A stretch of 64,000 bases of DNA, taken from Methanolobus sp. Its GTDB lineage: Archaea; Halobacteriota; Methanosarcinia; Methanosarcinales; Methanosarcinaceae. Each line of letters starts with the position of its first letter. The first letter of the stretch is position 1. The position numbers were made by a program, and so were the translations under genes. The stretch lies in NCBI GenBank assembly GCA_029762595.1, contig JARVGJ010000009.1, forward strand, positions 1 through 64,000, read 5' to 3'. The notes below the pieces were generated by a model, which was given only the letters and a program-made list of their open reading frames with translations, was not told the origin of the DNA and ran no database searches. This document shows positions 63,798-64,000 of the stretch, piece by piece.

Positions 63798-64000
63798 CTA
63801 TTTAGGTTCTATTCCAACAGACCGGGCTATCCACTCCAGGTATTCTTTTTCTCCCTCTATCTTCCATGCTATAATTGCAGGAAGTTCATAGCTGTGCATG
63901 ATCCTGATATGTTCTGTGACCTGGTCGACCTTGCAGCTTGTTGTCTTTATAGAGAGTGCAACTTCTTTGTCGTATTGCACTTTCCCTTCCCACATGTACA
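63798..64000 (-). CDS. cutA: CutA1 divalent-cation tolerance protein, N terminus beyond the window
   Basis: The last 65-66 residues of a CutA-family protein (YMWEGKVQYDKEVALSIKTTSCKVDQVTEHIRIMHSYELPAIIAWKIEGEKEYLEWIARSVG). Full family members are about 105 residues and begin before this point, and the frame runs open to the window end, so the start lies past 64000. CutA trimers are linked to copper and other metal tolerance. The role in methanogens is not established. Confidence 0.85.
   Translation of the reverse strand, partial: YMWEGKVQYDKEVALSIKTTSCKVDQVTEHIRIMHSYELPAIIAWKIEGEKEYLEWIARSVGIEPK

Overview
The window is chromosomal DNA of a methanogenic archaeon, most likely a member of the Methanosarcinaceae of the Methanolobus / Methanococcoides / Methanomethylovorans kind. 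Three things support this. Archaeal information-processing genes are present: Rpo4, L21e, L37e, S8e, LSm, RfcL, topoisomerase VI, Pus10 and TrmY. Methanogen-specific genes are present: a formylmethanofuran dehydrogenase operon in the order fmdFACDB, mtxX (methanogenesis marker 4) and tandem cfbA. Promoters are TATA-type, and strong purine-rich ribosome binding sites occur throughout. The sequence cannot fix the genus. No transposon, CRISPR array or prophage was seen, and the window looks like stable core genome.

Layout. (1) 1-7.4 kb, minus strand: fmdF-A-C-D-B, then fdhD and two adjacent sirohydrochlorin chelatase genes. This links the first step of CO2 reduction / last step of methyl oxidation with sulfuration of its molybdopterin cofactor and with tetrapyrrole metal insertion. 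(2) 8-10.3 kb: a DUF1638-like protein, then archaeal shikimate kinase, chorismate mutase and purE. (3) 10.3-12.2 kb: a response regulator whose receiver domain is complete only if translation starts at an ATT codon, downstream of a KaiC-like ATPase gene. (4) 12.6-15.2 kb: a two-gene 2-oxoacid:ferredoxin oxidoreductase. (5) 15.2-23.1 kb, minus strand: L21e, rpo4, DUF655, ksgA and a HemK-type methyltransferase, then a DEAD-box helicase, trmY and pus10, and thiDN. (6) 23.4-25.3 kb: LSm, L37e and purF. (7) 25.7-36.7 kb: tRNA-His, thi4, a sensor kinase, an AAA ATPase, RNase Z, S8e, an Lrp regulator with an aminotransferase, and membrane proteins.

(8) 36.8-39.2 kb: a frame-disrupted TetR-type regulator, with a palindromic candidate operator, in front of an ABC exporter. 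(9) 39.3-45.7 kb: regulators, an ArcS-core (DUF5591)-like protein, a second KaiC-like ATPase, HMG-CoA reductase, a membrane-anchored cohesin-domain protein and an aconitase-family dehydratase. (10) 46.2-50 kb: tRNA-Ile, tRNA-Ala, a lipoprotein FKBP, an OB-fold protein, a sugar nucleotidyltransferase and a flippase-like membrane protein. (11) 50-64 kb: a radical SAM/HhH protein, ilvD, a small zinc protein, an RHH-repeat-winged-helix protein, an archaeal thymidylate synthase with a C-terminal zinc ribbon, mtxX, rfcL, an AsnC-type domain protein, top6B/top6A, a TPR protein and a CutA gene cut by the window edge.

Most genes are housekeeping and recognisable. The observations most worth a second look are the ATT-initiated response regulator, the split TetR gene with its operator, the tandem cfbA pair, the FdhD lacking its CxxC, the tethered double DNA-binding-domain protein with a 17-residue repeat, the CX5CX2C radical SAM protein, the zinc-ribbon thymidylate synthase, and several inverted repeats in intergenic regions. 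No clearly new multigene system was found.
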